A stretch of DNA of 5,209 nt from an uncultured Clostridia bacterium (GTDB lineage Bacteria; Bacillota; Clostridia; Oscillospirales; Oscillospiraceae), in NCBI GenBank assembly GCA_938023775.1, contig CALJDB010000101.1, positions 1 through 5,209 of the forward strand, written 5' to 3'. This document shows, piece after piece, positions 4,433 to 5,209 of the stretch. Below the pieces are notes generated by a model. That model was not told the origin of the DNA. It did no database searches and worked only from the letters and a program-made list of their open reading frames with translations. Position 1 is the first letter of the stretch, and every line of letters begins with the position of its first letter. The translations under genes were made by a program, and so were the position numbers.

Positions 4433-5209
4433 ATGTCTGATATCAACGAAAAAATAAACGTCGACTATGACGCCAGCAAAATTCAGGTCTTAGAGGGTCT
4501 GGAGGCGGTCCGGAAGCGTCCGGGCATGTATATCGGCTCCACGTCGTCGAGCGGTCTGCACCACCTCGTCTACGAGATTGTAGACAACGCCATCGACGAG
4601 GCGCTCGCGGGCTACTGCAAGCACATCACGGTCACGATCGAGCCCGGCAACGTCATCCGCGTCACGGACGACGGCAGAGGCATTCCCGTCGATATTCAGG
4701 AGCAGACCGGTCTTCCCGCGTTGGAGGTCGTCTACACCGTGCTCCACGCCGGCGGCAAGTTCGGCGGCGGCGGCTACAAGGTCTCCGGCGGTCTCCACGG
4801 CGTCGGCGCGAGCGTCGTCAACGCGCTCAGCGAGTGGCTGGAGGTGGAGGTCCACAAAAACGGGAACGTCTACCAAATGAAGTTTTCCCGCGGCGTCAAG
4901 ACGCAGGACATGACCATCATCGCCGAGACGGACCATACCGGCACCACCGTGCGCTTCAAGCCGGACCCGGAGATGTTCGACGATCTCGTCTACGATTACG
5001 AAACGCTCCACACCCGCATGCGCGAGCAGGCGTTCTTAAACGCCGGGCTGCATATCACCATTGCCGACGAGCGCCCGGAGAGCGCCGAGAAGCCCGTCGA
5101 AGAGCGCTACGACTCCATGTGCTACGAAGGCGGCATCCGCGAGTTCGTGAGCTATATCAACCGCAACAAGACCCCGCTCCACGAGGAGGTCATCTATCTC
5201 TCCGGCGCG
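4433..5209 (+). CDS. gyrB: DNA gyrase subunit B, N-terminal part (truncated by window end)
   Basis: GyrB is the ATPase subunit of gyrase, which with GyrA introduces negative supercoils. The first 259 codons are present without a stop; a full protein is about 640 residues in this phylum. The GHKL ATPase domain is complete: [17 protein letters not shown] (19-35), [15 protein letters not shown] (48-62) with catalytic Glu48 and Mg-binding Asn52, DDGRGIP (79-85; Asp79 aligns with E. coli Asp73), the lid HAGGKF with Lys109, GGLHGVG (119-125) and TGTTVRF (169-175). The transducer domain begins around [16 protein letters not shown] (233-248). Lys142 aligns with E. coli Arg136, a coumarin-drug contact. 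GyrB rather than ParE is supported by the recF/remB neighbourhood. The gap to remB is 27 bp with no clear promoter, so it is probably cotranscribed; gyrA would be expected further downstream. Confidence 0.96.
   Translation, partial: MSDINEKINVDYDASKIQVLEGLEAVRKRPGMYIGSTSSSGLHHLVYEIVDNAIDEALAGYCKHITVTIEPGNVIRVTDDGRGIPVDIQEQTGLPALEVVYTVLHAGGKFGGGGYKVSGGLHGVGASVVNALSEWLEVEVHKNGNVYQMKFSRGVKTQDMTIIAETDHTGTTVRFKPDPEMFDDLVYDYETLHTRMREQAFLNAGLHITIADERPESAEKPVEERYDSMCYEGGIREFVSYINRNKTPLHEEVIYLSGA

Noticed and set aside
4490..5011. 173-codon minus-strand open frame opposite gyrB
   Set aside because: Antisense shadow of the conserved GHKL ATPase sequence, which is clearly coding on the plus strand.

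Overview
This window is a core chromosomal replication-initiation locus. All six genes are on the + strand, in the order dnaA - (putative oriC) - dnaN - yaaA - recF - remB - gyrB (cut by the window end). That order, with a small S4-domain gene between dnaN and recF and a DUF370/RemB gene between recF and gyrB, is characteristic of Bacillota. GC-rich coding sequence with strongly G/C-biased third codon positions, together with the DnaA and GyrB sequence style, suggests a GC-rich gut-type clostridium, most likely Oscillospiraceae/Ruminococcaceae. The family-level guess comes from recalled protein style, not a database search.

Layout. 1-38: end of the dnaA leader, with a ribosome binding site. 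39-1355: complete dnaA. 1356-1684: a 329-bp intergenic region whose latter part (1461-1670) is only about 35% G+C by hand count. It holds a perfect 15-bp hairpin right after dnaA, a second weaker hairpin followed by T6, nine DnaA-box-like elements, a 12-bp palindrome, a very AT-rich block and a perfect TATAAT upstream of dnaN. I read it as oriC (or the dnaN-side half of a bipartite oriC) plus the dnaN promoter. 1685-4405: dnaN, yaaA, recF and remB, spaced by 7 bp, a 4-bp ATGA overlap and 12 bp, probably one transcript. 4433-5209: the first 259 codons of gyrB, 27 bp after remB and probably part of the same operon.

How the genes work together. DnaA binds and opens the origin next to its own gene. 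DnaN is the sliding clamp for the replicative polymerase. RecF acts at stalled forks and single-strand gaps, and GyrB powers the supercoiling that replication needs. YaaA is a small S4 RNA-binding-type protein and RemB a small DNA-binding-type regulator; both are conserved passengers of this operon.

I found no mobile element, CRISPR array, RNA gene, toxin-antitoxin or defence system, and no previously undescribed system. The points worth a second look are an origin region with clustered but non-canonical DnaA boxes beside a DnaA whose DNA-recognition region differs from E. coli at contact positions, and a Lys in GyrB at the position equivalent to the coumarin-contacting Arg136 of E. coli.
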